Shown piece after piece: positions 54,851 to 64,000 of a stretch of 64,000 bases of DNA. The stretch's first letter is position 1. The number at the start of each line of letters is the position of its first letter. Source of the DNA: Chryseobacterium sp. 52. GTDB taxonomy: Bacteria; Bacteroidota; Bacteroidia; Flavobacteriales; Weeksellaceae. The notes beneath the pieces are model-generated. The model made no database searches. It had not been told where the DNA came from and saw nothing but the letters and a program-made list of their open reading frames with translations. The stretch covers positions 2,646,001-2,710,000 of the forward strand of contig NZ_PEEX01000001.1 in NCBI RefSeq assembly GCF_002754245.1, in the 5' to 3' direction. Both the position numbers and the translations under genes were made by a program.

Positions 54851-55576
54851 ATGGATCTTGATTGGTTTGATTTTTCATTGTATTTAAAGATATTCCGGCA
54901 GTTCTCCTGGTTACAGTGGATCGTATTCAGCCTTTTATCTAATGCCTTTTTATGTGTATTTTCAATAGGACTGTATCAGTTTATCGAAAAAACTTGTCGT
55001 AAAGAACAACTACAGGAACAGAGCCATCCTGTCACAAGATCTGATTTCTCTCTCTGTCTTCTCACCATTTTCTGCAATAGTTTAGTTATGTTACTGGGTG
55101 TTTTTTTATGGAAAGCAAACTGGATTATTCTGGATCAAAATCCTTCTACAGGTTCAGCTGTTCTGGAAACGATTGCTTTAATCCTGCTTATGGATCTTCT
55201 GATGTACTTCTTTCATTATGCTGCCCATTTGCCTTTTGTGTATAAAATATTGCATGGTAAACATCATGAACATATAAGCACTAATTTCCTAAGTCTTTTT
55301 GTATTGCATCCTTTTGAAACCATTGGTTTTGGATTTATGATTTTAGCTTTACTGATGAGTTATGATTTTTCAGTGATGTCCATTACCTTTTATCTATTAA
55401 TCAATCTTATTTGGGGAACTATCGGACATTTGAACAGGGAATTCTTTCCGGCATCATTTGACAATTTTTTTATAGGAACAACCAGATTCCATAACCAACA
55501 TCATTTGTATGAGAATAAAAACTTTGGTTTTTATACTTCCATCTGGGACAGGCTTTTTGGCACATACCGGGCTTAA
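54851..55576 (+). CDS. Sterol desaturase/fatty acid hydroxylase family protein
   Basis: A 241-residue membrane di-iron enzyme of the ERG3/FA-hydroxylase superfamily. Histidine motifs are HYAAH, HGKHHEH and HNQHH, in the order and spacing that bind the di-iron centre. Four hydrophobic segments surround them. The ATG at 54851 is preferred; a TTG at 54740 extends the frame by 37 poorly conserved-looking residues. The substrate, a lipid or carotenoid-like molecule, is unknown. Confidence 0.85.
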   Translation: MDLDWFDFSLYLKIFRQFSWLQWIVFSLLSNAFLCVFSIGLYQFIEKTCRKEQLQEQSHPVTRSDFSLCLLTIFCNSLVMLLGVFLWKANWIILDQNPSTGSAVLETIALILLMDLLMYFFHYAAHLPFVYKILHGKHHEHISTNFLSLFVLHPFETIGFGFMILALLMSYDFSVMSITFYLLINLIWGTIGHLNREFFPASFDNFFIGTTRFHNQHHLYENKNFGFYTSIWDRLFGTYRA

Positions 55577-55920
55577 AATCAACATTGATAATCTCAACAT
55601 AGAAAGCGTTTCTTTTTTAGGACTTAATATTTTTCTTTATTCAATAAACAGATAGAAAGTATTTAAAATTTCAGTTCATATTCCATTCTCCATTCATATT
55701 TTATTTAAATACGACACGTTCTGTCGTTGTCTCCGTATATCTTTGTCAGAATAAATTTAATGATCAGTAAACCAGTGGTTAAAATTATATACCGGGTTGC
55801 ATTAAGAATACAATAATATTCACAAATATTAGACTTAATATTGTCTTGTATTGTTAAATAATGTTAAATTCGGTGCGCTATTTATATGAAAACTAATATT
55901 AATTCAAAATACACAAACAG
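55577..55920. other. Promoter region of the RHS operon
   Basis: A gap with no gene. TATCTTTG (55738-55745) fits TAnnTTTG and would give a leader of about 170 bases. An inverted repeat ACGACA-CGTTC-TGTCGT (55711-55727) lies 10 bases upstream, placed like an operator. The remainder is AT-rich. Confidence 0.5.
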
Positions 55921-57534
55921 ATGAAGAGAATCTATTCTGGTGCATGTATTCTATGTACCATTCTTGGGCTTTCTGCCCAGGAAGTATTATGGCAGAAAGA
56001 TATCAAATCCAGTACGCAGGATTTTCTAAGCCAGGTGACCACCACCATCGATCAGCAATACCTTATCACAGGGAGCTCGATCCAAACCCAGAAACTTTCA
56101 ACAGAAAATAAACAAAACAACGGCTACGATTTTCATTTGGTAAAACTGAACCAACAGGGCGATCAGGTCTGGGAAAAATACTTCTCAGGAAATAACCATG
56201 ATTACCTTTCTGCTTCCGTAGCCACACAAGAAGGCGGATTTCTGTTAGCCGGAACTTCCTATTCCGGAAAAGGACTCGATAAAAAAGAAGATTCCAAAGG
56301 CGGATCAGATATCTGGCTGATCAGACTCAATGAATTCGGGGACGAACTTTGGCAGAAAACCTTAGGAACTTCCTCAGATGAAGAAGCCAGATCTGTCATT
56401 CAAAGTACAGATCTTGGATTCTTTGTAGCAGGCAATGTTCAGAACTCTTCTAAAGGCTATGGTTCCAAAGATGTTTTAATCACCAGACTGGATAAAAACG
56501 GAAAGATTCTTTCCGAAACTATCTTAGGCGGAAAAGGATTGGATGAAGTAGAGAAAATGATTCCTACACGCGATGGCGGAGCCTTATTGGGCATTTATTC
56601 CAGAAGTTCTGACGTTCGGGTTCCTGCATCCACAGATAAGACTACTGCAGCAAACTCTTATCCCGTATCGCGTACCCAAAAATCCACCGAAAACTTCGGA
56701 GAAGGCGATTACTGGATCGTGAAGCTTAACAAAGACGGGAAAGTGGAATGGGAAAAGAACTTTGGAGGAAAAGGCGATGATCATATCAGAACACTGGTTT
56801 TAACATCATCGGGATATATCATTGGTGGAGAATCCAGATCGGAAAGATCAGGAAATAAGTCGGTGGGCATTGAAGAAGGCACAGATCTTTGGCTGATTTC
56901 ATTAAACGAAAGAGGCGAAGAGATGTGGCAGAAATCCTACAATTTCAAAAACAGGGATATTTTAATGGGGATGAGTGTTATTCAGAGCCAGGATTCAAGA
57001 GCCAAGAACCAGGACCTGACCAAAGGGATTTTATTAGGTGGCTATACTCAGGCAGAAGGGCACATGGAGAATGAAGATGAAACTTTCTGGATGTTGTACC
57101 TGAACCAGGATGGAAATGAGCAATGGAGAAAACATGTCAAAGGAGAATCCAGAAAAAGAGAAGAAAGACTATCAGATATAAAACTGAACAGAGATGGCTC
57201 CATTATTCTGGCAGGAACGAGTGCAGAGGAACTTGGAAAAGAGAACTGGAAGATTGTGAAACTGGGAGACAGTCAGATTAACAAACTGATCGAAAAACAG
57301 GATATCAAGATCTATCCGAATCCGGTATCAGACTATGCTTACGTAGAAATAGGGTTTGACTTCAAGGAAGCTGATATTATGCTGTATGATATGGGCGGAA
57401 GACAGCTTCAGAGCTTGAAAACTAAGAATAAAGTAACGAAGATTAACACCCAGAATCTGATTCAGGGGGCTTATCTGGTGACGATAAAAACTGATACGAA
57501 TAAAACAGCGAATGCTAAACTCATAAAGAAATAA
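55921..57534 (+). CDS. T9SS-exported beta-propeller-like protein
   Basis: A 537-residue secreted protein with a signal peptide (about residues 1-20, ending LSAQ). At least six repeats of about 50-60 residues carry GGFLLAGTSYS, DIWLIRLNEFGDELWQKTLG and similar blocks, as in propeller proteins of the DUF5074/PQQ-like kind. A type A T9SS sorting domain starts near residue 460 (IKIYPNPVSDYAYVEI) and ends NAKLIKK. It is the first gene of a tight operon (6-base gap) with RHS-type proteins. Confidence 0.88.
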   Translation: MKRIYSGACILCTILGLSAQEVLWQKDIKSSTQDFLSQVTTTIDQQYLITGSSIQTQKLSTENKQNNGYDFHLVKLNQQGDQVWEKYFSGNNHDYLSASVATQEGGFLLAGTSYSGKGLDKKEDSKGGSDIWLIRLNEFGDELWQKTLGTSSDEEARSVIQSTDLGFFVAGNVQNSSKGYGSKDVLITRLDKNGKILSETILGGKGLDEVEKMIPTRDGGALLGIYSRSSDVRVPASTDKTTAANSYPVSRTQKSTENFGEGDYWIVKLNKDGKVEWEKNFGGKGDDHIRTLVLTSSGYIIGGESRSERSGNKSVGIEEGTDLWLISLNERGEEMWQKSYNFKNRDILMGMSVIQSQDSRAKNQDLTKGILLGGYTQAEGHMENEDETFWMLYLNQDGNEQWRKHVKGESRKREERLSDIKLNRDGSIILAGTSAEELGKENWKIVKLGDSQINKLIEKQDIKIYPNPVSDYAYVEIGFDFKEADIMLYDMGGRQLQSLKTKNKVTKINTQNLIQGAYLVTIKTDTNKTANAKLIKK

Positions 57535-57540
57535 ACAAAG

Positions 57541-60500
57541 ATGAAAAAAAATATAACCAGTTTGTTCTTCTGCATGTCCTTAGGGATGGTATCAGCACAA
57601 ACTTCAGGAAATAAACAGTCCACGCTTCCCAATATCATTCCTCCTTCTTCAGAATCCTATAAATTAGGGGCTTACGGAAATGTTCCTGTCAGCTTATTCA
57701 CGGGAAATGCCAATGTAGATATTCCATTAACTTCTTATCAGACTAAGAATATTAAGATACCTATTAGACTCGGTTATTTCTCCAGTGGAATAAAAGTAGA
57801 TGATATGAATGGTTCTACCGGGCTGGGTTGGAATCTTACTTCCGGTGGTGTGATCACACGGATAATAAGAGATCTTCCAGATGAAGACCATCAGACCAAT
57901 ATAACTATTCCTACAAACATTGATGCGCTTGGAGTACGAAATCCGGTTGTTATGCAATTTTTTCAGGATGCTTCACACGATGATGTTGATAGCGAACAGG
58001 ACTTGTATATGGCTAGTTTTAATGGTATGCAGATCAAATTTGTTTTTGATAAAAGAGGGGTTCCTGTGATCTATTCACAAAAGGATGTCATCATTGAAGG
58101 CACCAGTGGAGGAAATTCCTTTACAATAACAGTAGATGACGGTACGAAGTATTATTTTACAGATAAAGAAACTACCTCCAACCGTACCTCCGGTGCAGGC
58201 CATTCTTTAATATCCATTTCTACTACTGCCTGGTATCTGACAAAAATTGAAGATATATCAAGCGGGGAGACTGTATTTATTGAGAATACTGAAGGAGGAT
58301 ATTCAACAACGATCAGCCAATCACAAACACTGTCTTATACTGCTCCCGGAGATCCAATGACCTCCGGTTGCGGAAATCCTGCATTTATTCGTTATCCCGA
58401 AGTAAGTCCAACCATTAGCCACAACCAGACGGTCAATGGCAGGCAGATCAAGAGAATATACAGCAGCAATCCTCTGTATGGAGAAATTATCTTTGATTAC
58501 CTGCAGTCAGGAGGGAATACAGACTACAAACGATTGCAGAAAATCACGAAAAAAGTAAACAATATTCTGATCAATGACATCAGCCTTAATTATACTCTTA
58601 CCGGCTATGACAGATTATTCCTTGACTCTGTACGTGATAATGTACTCAATACAACTCATAATTTTGAGTATAATCAGCCTCAGCAGTTGGTAGGCAGACT
58701 TTCTTATGCTAAAGATATCTGGGGATATTATAATGGAGAAGTAGGTAACACCACCTTGATTCCTATGATTGCAAAGTTGGCAGCCGTGAGTTCATATCCC
58801 TATGCCGCAACTCAGGTCAATGAAGAGAAAACACAAATCGGGATATTAAAAAAGATTATTTATCCCACCAAAGGATCTACAGATTTCCTTTATGAAAATA
58901 ATACTGCGGTTTATAAAAATGTACTTCTGAGCCCTGTTGAATGGAATGGTGTCCAGATCAAGGCTGAAAATTGGGATAGTGACTTAACTCCCTTCCACAC
59001 AACAAACAGCACAACATTTTCATCAATAAGAGATGAAGAAATTCCGCTTGGAGGTGGTGCTGCGTTTAACGGCAGCAAATGCAGTCAGGACCTTCAGGTT
59101 CCGGGAAAGCACAGGGCAAACGTTACGCTTAAAAGACCTAATGGACAGCCTGTTTTGTTTTATACAAAGAGCCCTTCCGGGGTACATACCAATGTAGGAT
59201 ATTCATTTACTTTTCCCATCAATGGGGATTCATTTTATGCACATATTCAAAAAAATGAGATACTGACCTTATCAATAACTACTCTTTTTGAATGTGTAAG
59301 GTCACAGGTTGGTGCAAGATATACCACCAGGGAAGCTGTATACGGAGACAAAGAAGGGCCGATAGGAGGATTGAGAATCAGTAAGATTACAGACAATACT
59401 GAAAATGGTGTTGCTACAACAAGGAAATTTGTCTATCATGATACCAATGAACAAACAACAGAAGCTATAGTATTAAGGACTCCTGCATTTGAAGAAGAGT
59501 TAAGTTTTACCAGAGCCTGTAATAGTTCAGTTACCCCCGGTAATCCCGGAGGAGGTACTTCGATGGGGGTTGAAAGGTTTCCATATTATACAGTCACTTC
59601 TACCAATATCAATCAGCTATTTGCCTCTCATCCCAACGTTTTTTATAAGGCGGTACAGGAAATAGTGGAAGGGAAATCTACAGTAATTCATAAGTACTCC
59701 ACGAGTTCAGATGATTTTGGAAAAGTACTGTATGGGAGTAATATACGAAGCTCTCAATGGACTAATTTCGGATGGAACAATGGAAGAGAAATTCTTACAA
59801 AATATGTGGATGGCAGTAACAATTTGGTAAGAACAGTAGAGATGAATTATGAAGAAGACCAGAACAGAAAATATCAGGTTGACAGCTATGCAATCAGAAA
59901 AAATTATGATAACCCGCTCGCACAGAATGTAAGCAGAGTCTGTACAGCTGAAGATATTACCAGAACAATTGATTTTACATACTGTACAGCAAACCATACC
60001 CACAGATATATTACGACAGACTTATACAAAAACTGTTATGCATTGGGAGCCAACAATGTTACACAGACCTATAAAGATGTCTGTTACGGACAAATCGCTG
60101 GGTCAACTGTTGCATTTGACGATTATCTGGACAATCTTGATATTATGCAGTATAAAAACATCTCTCATTTCGAATACCTGAAATCACAGAAAACCACAGA
60201 TTATCTGGCAGGAAATGCCATGAAGACTGAAACCCAGTATTTTTACAATAATCCAAAACATACTCAACTGTCTTTACAGAAGACGGTTTATCCGGATCTT
60301 TCTTATAATGAAATTACCTATCAGTATGCTCATGAGAAAAATAACCAATTAATGATGAATAGAAATATGGTAGGCATTCCTCTGGAAACTATGACCACAC
60401 ATACGGAAGGAAATACACCTAAAATGCTTTCTAAAACAGAAACGATTTATCCAACATCCCTTCCAAATACTGTAACAGGTAATCTGGTGCTGCCTGTTGC

Positions 60501-60975
60501 GGAAAAAACATATGATATACTCAATACTACAGTTCCCAGTACCGATGTTACTTATGACAGGTATGATGAGAAAGGCAATGTATTGCAGTATACTACTAAG
60601 GATGGGGTTCCGGTAAGTATACTGTGGGGGTATAACCAAACAAGGCCCATTGCAAAAGTAGAGGGCATACTATACAGTCAGATAGAGAACACACTGCCTT
60701 GGATGTCAGGCGCTTCAGATTCTGATGCAGCAGATTCTTCCCAAGAGTCCAGCCTGCTTGATACTTACGAAAGATTTAGAAAGATGGGGATCTTTGCTGA
60801 TAAAATGGTGACCACGTACACTTATGATCCATTAATTGGAGTGACGAGTATCACTCCACCTTCCGGCATCAGAGAGGTTTACATTTACGATACTGCCAAC
60901 CGGTTAAAAGAAATCAGAGAGAATAGTGCTACCGGGAAAATCTTAAAAGAATTCCAATACAATTACAAACAATAA
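57541..60975 (+). CDS. SpvB/RHS-like large secreted protein
   Basis: A 1144-residue exported protein with a signal peptide (about residues 1-20, ending VSAQ). The N-terminal region (SLFTGNANVDIPLTSYQTKNIKIPIRLGYFSSGIKVDDMNGSTGLGWNLTSGG) matches the start domain of RHS/SpvB-like proteins in Bacteroidota. YD/RHS-like repeats fill the end (VSILWGYNQTRPIAKVEG, then TYTYDPLIGVTSITPPSGI). No C-terminal toxin or T9SS domain is seen. It is likely a component that works with the downstream DUF6443 RHS protein. Confidence 0.85.
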   Translation: MKKNITSLFFCMSLGMVSAQTSGNKQSTLPNIIPPSSESYKLGAYGNVPVSLFTGNANVDIPLTSYQTKNIKIPIRLGYFSSGIKVDDMNGSTGLGWNLTSGGVITRIIRDLPDEDHQTNITIPTNIDALGVRNPVVMQFFQDASHDDVDSEQDLYMASFNGMQIKFVFDKRGVPVIYSQKDVIIEGTSGGNSFTITVDDGTKYYFTDKETTSNRTSGAGHSLISISTTAWYLTKIEDISSGETVFIENTEGGYSTTISQSQTLSYTAPGDPMTSGCGNPAFIRYPEVSPTISHNQTVNGRQIKRIYSSNPLYGEIIFDYLQSGGNTDYKRLQKITKKVNNILINDISLNYTLTGYDRLFLDSVRDNVLNTTHNFEYNQPQQLVGRLSYAKDIWGYYNGEVGNTTLIPMIAKLAAVSSYPYAATQVNEEKTQIGILKKIIYPTKGSTDFLYENNTAVYKNVLLSPVEWNGVQIKAENWDSDLTPFHTTNSTTFSSIRDEEIPLGGGAAFNGSKCSQDLQVPGKHRANVTLKRPNGQPVLFYTKSPSGVHTNVGYSFTFPINGDSFYAHIQKNEILTLSITTLFECVRSQVGARYTTREAVYGDKEGPIGGLRISKITDNTENGVATTRKFVYHDTNEQTTEAIVLRTPAFEEELSFTRACNSSVTPGNPGGGTSMGVERFPYYTVTSTNINQLFASHPNVFYKAVQEIVEGKSTVIHKYSTSSDDFGKVLYGSNIRSSQWTNFGWNNGREILTKYVDGSNNLVRTVEMNYEEDQNRKYQVDSYAIRKNYDNPLAQNVSRVCTAEDITRTIDFTYCTANHTHRYITTDLYKNCYALGANNVTQTYKDVCYGQIAGSTVAFDDYLDNLDIMQYKNISHFEYLKSQKTTDYLAGNAMKTETQYFYNNPKHTQLSLQKTVYPDLSYNEITYQYAHEKNNQLMMNRNMVGIPLETMTTHTEGNTPKMLSKTETIYPTSLPNTVTGNLVLPVAEKTYDILNTTVPSTDVTYDRYDEKGNVLQYTTKDGVPVSILWGYNQTRPIAKVEGILYSQIENTLPWMSGASDSDAADSSQESSLLDTYERFRKMGIFADKMVTTYTYDPLIGVTSITPPSGIREVYIYDTANRLKEIRENSATGKILKEFQYNYKQ

Positions 60976-60986
60976 AAACTCAAATT

Positions 60987-62114
60987 ATGAAAAAATCGAT
61001 ATTCATTGCGGGTCTTTTCGCCGCTCAATTGACTTCTGCCCAATTATATACTTCAGCAGGCGTTGTGAATCCAACATCTACACCAGCCTCCAATAATGTA
61101 GGTGTCGGGACTCATGAGCCTCATTCCAATTTAGAAGTAGCTGCTGAGAGTGGCGGTAAAATAACCATTTCCACTAATGGATGGAGCGCCTCTTCCGCCA
61201 ATCCCAAATACCCTACTTTAGAATTCACAGGTTACTTAAATTATCCTAAAGCGAGAATCACAGCTACAGAAGAATCAGGAAATACGAACGGATCAAGATT
61301 TTCTATTTTATTGAATGACAACACAGGAGTTGCCAATCTGGTTGAAAGATTTTCCATCCTTCAGAATGGCAATACAGGAATAGGAACTTCAGTTGCAAGG
61401 GAAAAGCTGGATGTTATAGGTAATATTTTAGCAGGATCTACCCACGCTACAGCAGGAATTAATGCCTTTGCGATACGATATGAGAACGGCTCCCTCAATA
61501 ACTGGGGTGCTTTAAGAAGTACGGCAGCAACCTATATGAGCTTTGGCGCTAAGGCAGATCCTAATACCGCAAACGGTTGGTTATCCTCCAATGAAACTTT
61601 GAATTTTTCTAAAATTGCTATGGCCATGGATAATGATGGGATTCGGTTTCTAAGTTCCCCTTCACAGATCAATCCTTTAGATACGCCCGTAACCATGAAA
61701 GAAATCCTGAAAGTTTCTCCCAACGGAAACGCATTACTACAAGGTAAATTAGAAGCCAAAGAACTGAAAGTTACCCTGACCCCAACAGCCGATTTCGTAT
61801 TTGCTGAAAACTATGACCTTCCCAAGCTTGAAGCAGTAGCCCAACATATCAAAGAGAAAAAACATCTACCCGAGATCGCCTCTGCCAGCGTCATGGAAAA
61901 AGAAGGAGTCAATGTGGGTGAATTTCAGATTCAGTTACTGCAGAAAATTGAGGAACTTACCCTGTATGTTATTGAACAAAACAGACAGTTAAAAAGCCAG
62001 CAGGATAAAATTGATCAACTGGAAAAACAGAATACAGATTTAGGAAATTCCGTTTTAGAAATTAAGCAGCTGAAAGACCAGTTTTTGAAGATGAAATCCA
62101 GTGCCACCCATTAA
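60987..62114 (+). CDS. Tail-fibre-like protein with C-terminal coiled coil
   Basis: A 375-residue exported protein (signal about residues 1-18, ending TSAQ). Its N-terminal NVGVGTHEPHSNLEV and STNGW blocks resemble phage tail-fibre-like surface proteins common in flavobacteria. The C-terminal region (about 270-375) carries FAENYDLPKLEAVAQHIKEKKHLPEIASASVME and then a coiled coil of about 50 residues. It lies between two RHS-type genes and probably forms a trimeric surface fibre. Confidence 0.85.
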   Translation: MKKSIFIAGLFAAQLTSAQLYTSAGVVNPTSTPASNNVGVGTHEPHSNLEVAAESGGKITISTNGWSASSANPKYPTLEFTGYLNYPKARITATEESGNTNGSRFSILLNDNTGVANLVERFSILQNGNTGIGTSVAREKLDVIGNILAGSTHATAGINAFAIRYENGSLNNWGALRSTAATYMSFGAKADPNTANGWLSSNETLNFSKIAMAMDNDGIRFLSSPSQINPLDTPVTMKEILKVSPNGNALLQGKLEAKELKVTLTPTADFVFAENYDLPKLEAVAQHIKEKKHLPEIASASVMEKEGVNVGEFQIQLLQKIEELTLYVIEQNRQLKSQQDKIDQLEKQNTDLGNSVLEIKQLKDQFLKMKSSATH

Positions 62115-62124
62115 TTTTAAGAAG

Positions 62125-64000
62125 ATGTATAAAAAAATATATATAAGCTTAGGATTGCTCTGGGGCCTTCATCACTACGGACAGGTTGTGTTGACTTCCC
62201 CTCCGGTTCCCAATACCGAAGTGGGCGATCCCCAAAGCATACGCCTGCTTCCCGGGTTCAACTTTAATTCTGTCAATGGAACATTTCGGGCCTATATCGG
62301 AGGATCTTCTTCCCATAATCCCGGAACCTATACCCCCATTACCGTTGACTATTCTGCCACTATACCCAATACTGAAAATTATATCTATACCCGACAGTAT
62401 TTAGTCCCAACCGAAGTTTCAGATGGATCGCTGCAACAGATACAGAGTGTTCAGTTTTTTGACGGCCTCGGAAGACCCAAGCAGGCAGTCAGTATCAAAT
62501 CTACCCCTACCGGGAAAGATATGGTGACGCCTATTCCTTATGACGGATTCGGCAGACAGGTAGACAGCTGGCTTCCCGTTCCCATGTCTTCCCAGAGCGG
62601 CAATATCCAGAGCGGAGTAGAAAGCAGTGCTACTGCCTATTATCAGTCAAACGACATCAATGATTCCTCTCCTTTCAGCCATAAGAATTTAGAAAATTCA
62701 CCGCTTGACAGGATTTTAAGTCAGAACAATCCCGGATCAGACTGGCAGAACAAACCCGTTGTTTTCGGGTATGATACCAATACAGCCGGCGAGGTGAAAA
62801 AGTATACCACCGTTACCAGCTGGGTAGATGGAGCTACCTCCTCCGAATTAAGTCTGTCCGGAACTTACGACGCAGCACAGCTGTACAAAAATACCGTTAC
62901 CGATGAAGACAACAGTAAAACCATAGAATTTAAAAACGGTAGGGGACAAACTCTATTGGTCAGAAAAGCCATCAGTGCTTCAGAAAATGCAGACACCTAT
63001 TATGTGTATAATGAATTTGACCAGCTGGCCTTTGTGATTCCCCCGTTGGCTTCCGCTTCCGTATCATTGTCAGCCTCCGCTCTCTATCACCTCTGCTATC
63101 AGTATAAATATGATGGCAGGAGCAGACTCGTAGAAAAGAAACTTCCAGGAAAAGGTTGGGAACAGATGGTATACAACAAAAAAGACCAGATAATTCTCTA
63201 TCGGGATACTGTTTTAAAAAATGGAATCACCAATTTTACCGCTGATCAGTCCTGGACTTTTACGAAATACGATCAGTTTGGAAGAGTTACCTACACCGGT
63301 ATTTCAAGGGACGGTACTCCGAGACAGAACATCCAGAATTATGTCGATAATCAGGCTGCGAATGTCTCTTATGAAGCCCGTGGAGGAAGTTTTACCTTGA
63401 ATGGCATGACCCTGGAATATGGAAACGTTTCCTATCCTACCAGTATCGATAAGATTCTTGCTGTCAGTTACTATGATACCTATCCTCAGGGTGCTCCTGC
63501 AGTTCCCGGGACCATTTTAGGTCAGGACGTCTTGCCCCAGACCATCCAGAGTTCAAATGTCAGTACCAAAAGCTTACCTACAGCTTCTTATGTAAGAAAT
63601 GTTGAAAATGAAAGCTGGACAAAAGCATATACCTATTATGACAAGAAAGGCAGAGCAATCTCTACCCATTCTGTGAATCATCTCGGAGGCTATACCAAAA
63701 CCGAAAGCTTTCTGAAATTTTCAGGCGTACCGGAATATACCCTTACCCAGCATCAGAGAGTTGCGGGCGGTACGACAATCAACACCAAAGAAACCTTTGA
63801 ATACGATCATCAGGAAAGACTTGTAAGACATTGGCATGAAGTTAACGGAGGGACTAAAGAACTCCTTGCCGAAAACCTGTACAACGATCTGGGTCAGGTA
63901 CAGACCAAAAATGTAGGAAATACAACCGGCAGTCCGCTGCAGAGTGTCAAATATGCATACAACATCAGAGGGTGGCTTACAAAAGTCAATGACCCTTCCA
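62125..64000 (+). CDS. DUF6443 RHS-repeat protein, 3' end beyond window
   Basis: The frame opens at the ATG at 62125, 10 bases after the tail-fibre-like gene's stop, and stays open to the last base (at least 625 residues), so it is truncated. It starts with a signal peptide (MYKKIYISLGLLWGLHHYGQ). A DUF6443 domain follows (about residues 85-220; YIYTRQYLVP, VQFFDGLGRPKQAV, YDGFGRQVDSWLPVP), then YD/RHS repeats (YNEFDQLAFVIPPL, YKYDGRSRLVEKKLPG, YDHQERLVRHWHEV). A variable toxin-like C-terminus would lie beyond the window. Confidence 0.9.
   Translation, partial: MYKKIYISLGLLWGLHHYGQVVLTSPPVPNTEVGDPQSIRLLPGFNFNSVNGTFRAYIGGSSSHNPGTYTPITVDYSATIPNTENYIYTRQYLVPTEVSDGSLQQIQSVQFFDGLGRPKQAVSIKSTPTGKDMVTPIPYDGFGRQVDSWLPVPMSSQSGNIQSGVESSATAYYQSNDINDSSPFSHKNLENSPLDRILSQNNPGSDWQNKPVVFGYDTNTAGEVKKYTTVTSWVDGATSSELSLSGTYDAAQLYKNTVTDEDNSKTIEFKNGRGQTLLVRKAISASENADTYYVYNEFDQLAFVIPPLASASVSLSASALYHLCYQYKYDGRSRLVEKKLPGKGWEQMVYNKKDQIILYRDTVLKNGITNFTADQSWTFTKYDQFGRVTYTGISRDGTPRQNIQNYVDNQAANVSYEARGGSFTLNGMTLEYGNVSYPTSIDKILAVSYYDTYPQGAPAVPGTILGQDVLPQTIQSSNVSTKSLPTASYVRNVENESWTKAYTYYDKKGRAISTHSVNHLGGYTKTESFLKFSGVPEYTLTQHQRVAGGTTINTKETFEYDHQERLVRHWHEVNGGTKELLAENLYNDLGQVQTKNVGNTTGSPLQSVKYAYNIRGWLTKVNDPS

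Noticed and set aside
1..64000. tRNA, rRNA, CRISPR, insertion sequence or prophage
   Set aside because: No tRNA-like cloverleaf, repeat-spacer array, transposase or integrase was seen by eye in any gap; the gaps are mostly short and AT-rich.

Overview
The window looks like chromosomal DNA of a Bacteroidota (Flavobacteriia) bacterium, most like Chryseobacterium or a close relative. The reasons are the low GC content, many TAnnTTTG -7 promoter elements, scarce Shine-Dalgarno sequences, type IX secretion (T9SS) C-terminal sorting domains, SusC/FecA-style TonB receptors, an ECF sigma/FecR pair and RHS/DUF6443 proteins. No tRNA, rRNA, CRISPR array, transposase, phage or replication origin was seen.

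Bases 1-15283: the end of a large DUF2723 membrane glycosyltransferase-like gene is followed by a compact RiPP locus (3865-10497). It holds a 74-aa class I lanthipeptide-type precursor with a GG leader, an attenuator-like hairpin, a membrane-anchored S41 (tail-specific) peptidase, a two-TM small protein, a LanC cyclase and a full-length LanB dehydratase, with coding overlaps between the last four genes. Neither a LanT transporter nor a dedicated LanP subtilase is present. A GNAT acetyltransferase and two tandem paralogous transmembrane TPR-HTH regulators follow, then a 967-base AT-rich gap with two isolated terminator-like hairpins.

Bases 15284-35135: a secreted M12B-type zinc metalloprotease with a T9SS domain leads a run of metabolic and regulatory genes. 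These are VOC, aldo/keto reductase plus AraC, a lipoprotein, DinB, an AraC plus TetX-like flavoprotein pair, a TonB receptor plus PI-PLC-like phosphodiesterase pair with a membrane AraC regulator upstream, an LLM oxidoreductase, a methyltransferase, an NADP-binding oxidoreductase, a Crp-like regulator and a PanE-like reductase.

Bases 35170-38566: an oxidative-stress/Fe-S module. A Mn-type superoxide dismutase, a DUF2480 protein, an FMN reductase and two ferredoxins run leftward. They diverge from a SufR-like winged-helix regulator with a four-cysteine C-terminal motif. A palindromic operator overlaps the sod -33 element, and a half-site copy follows the regulator's -7 element.

Bases 38583-42824: a REP-like repeat, a DUF4440-like protein, a DHA2-type MFS exporter divergent from an AraC regulator, and a MarR regulator with a perfect 40-bp palindrome upstream, coupled to a secreted protein.

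Bases 42828-54630: an ECF sigma factor diverges from FecR and a signalling-type TonB receptor. The receptor is followed by two tandem beta-helix-like lipoproteins, a T9SS-exported choice-of-anchor protein, another lipoprotein, a lipoprotein S41 peptidase and a small basic protein. This reads as one surface uptake/processing system under FecI/FecR-type control.

Bases 54851-64000: a sterol-desaturase-family enzyme, then a four-gene operon (T9SS propeller protein, SpvB/RHS-like 1144-aa protein, tail-fibre-like coiled-coil protein, DUF6443 RHS protein cut by the window end).
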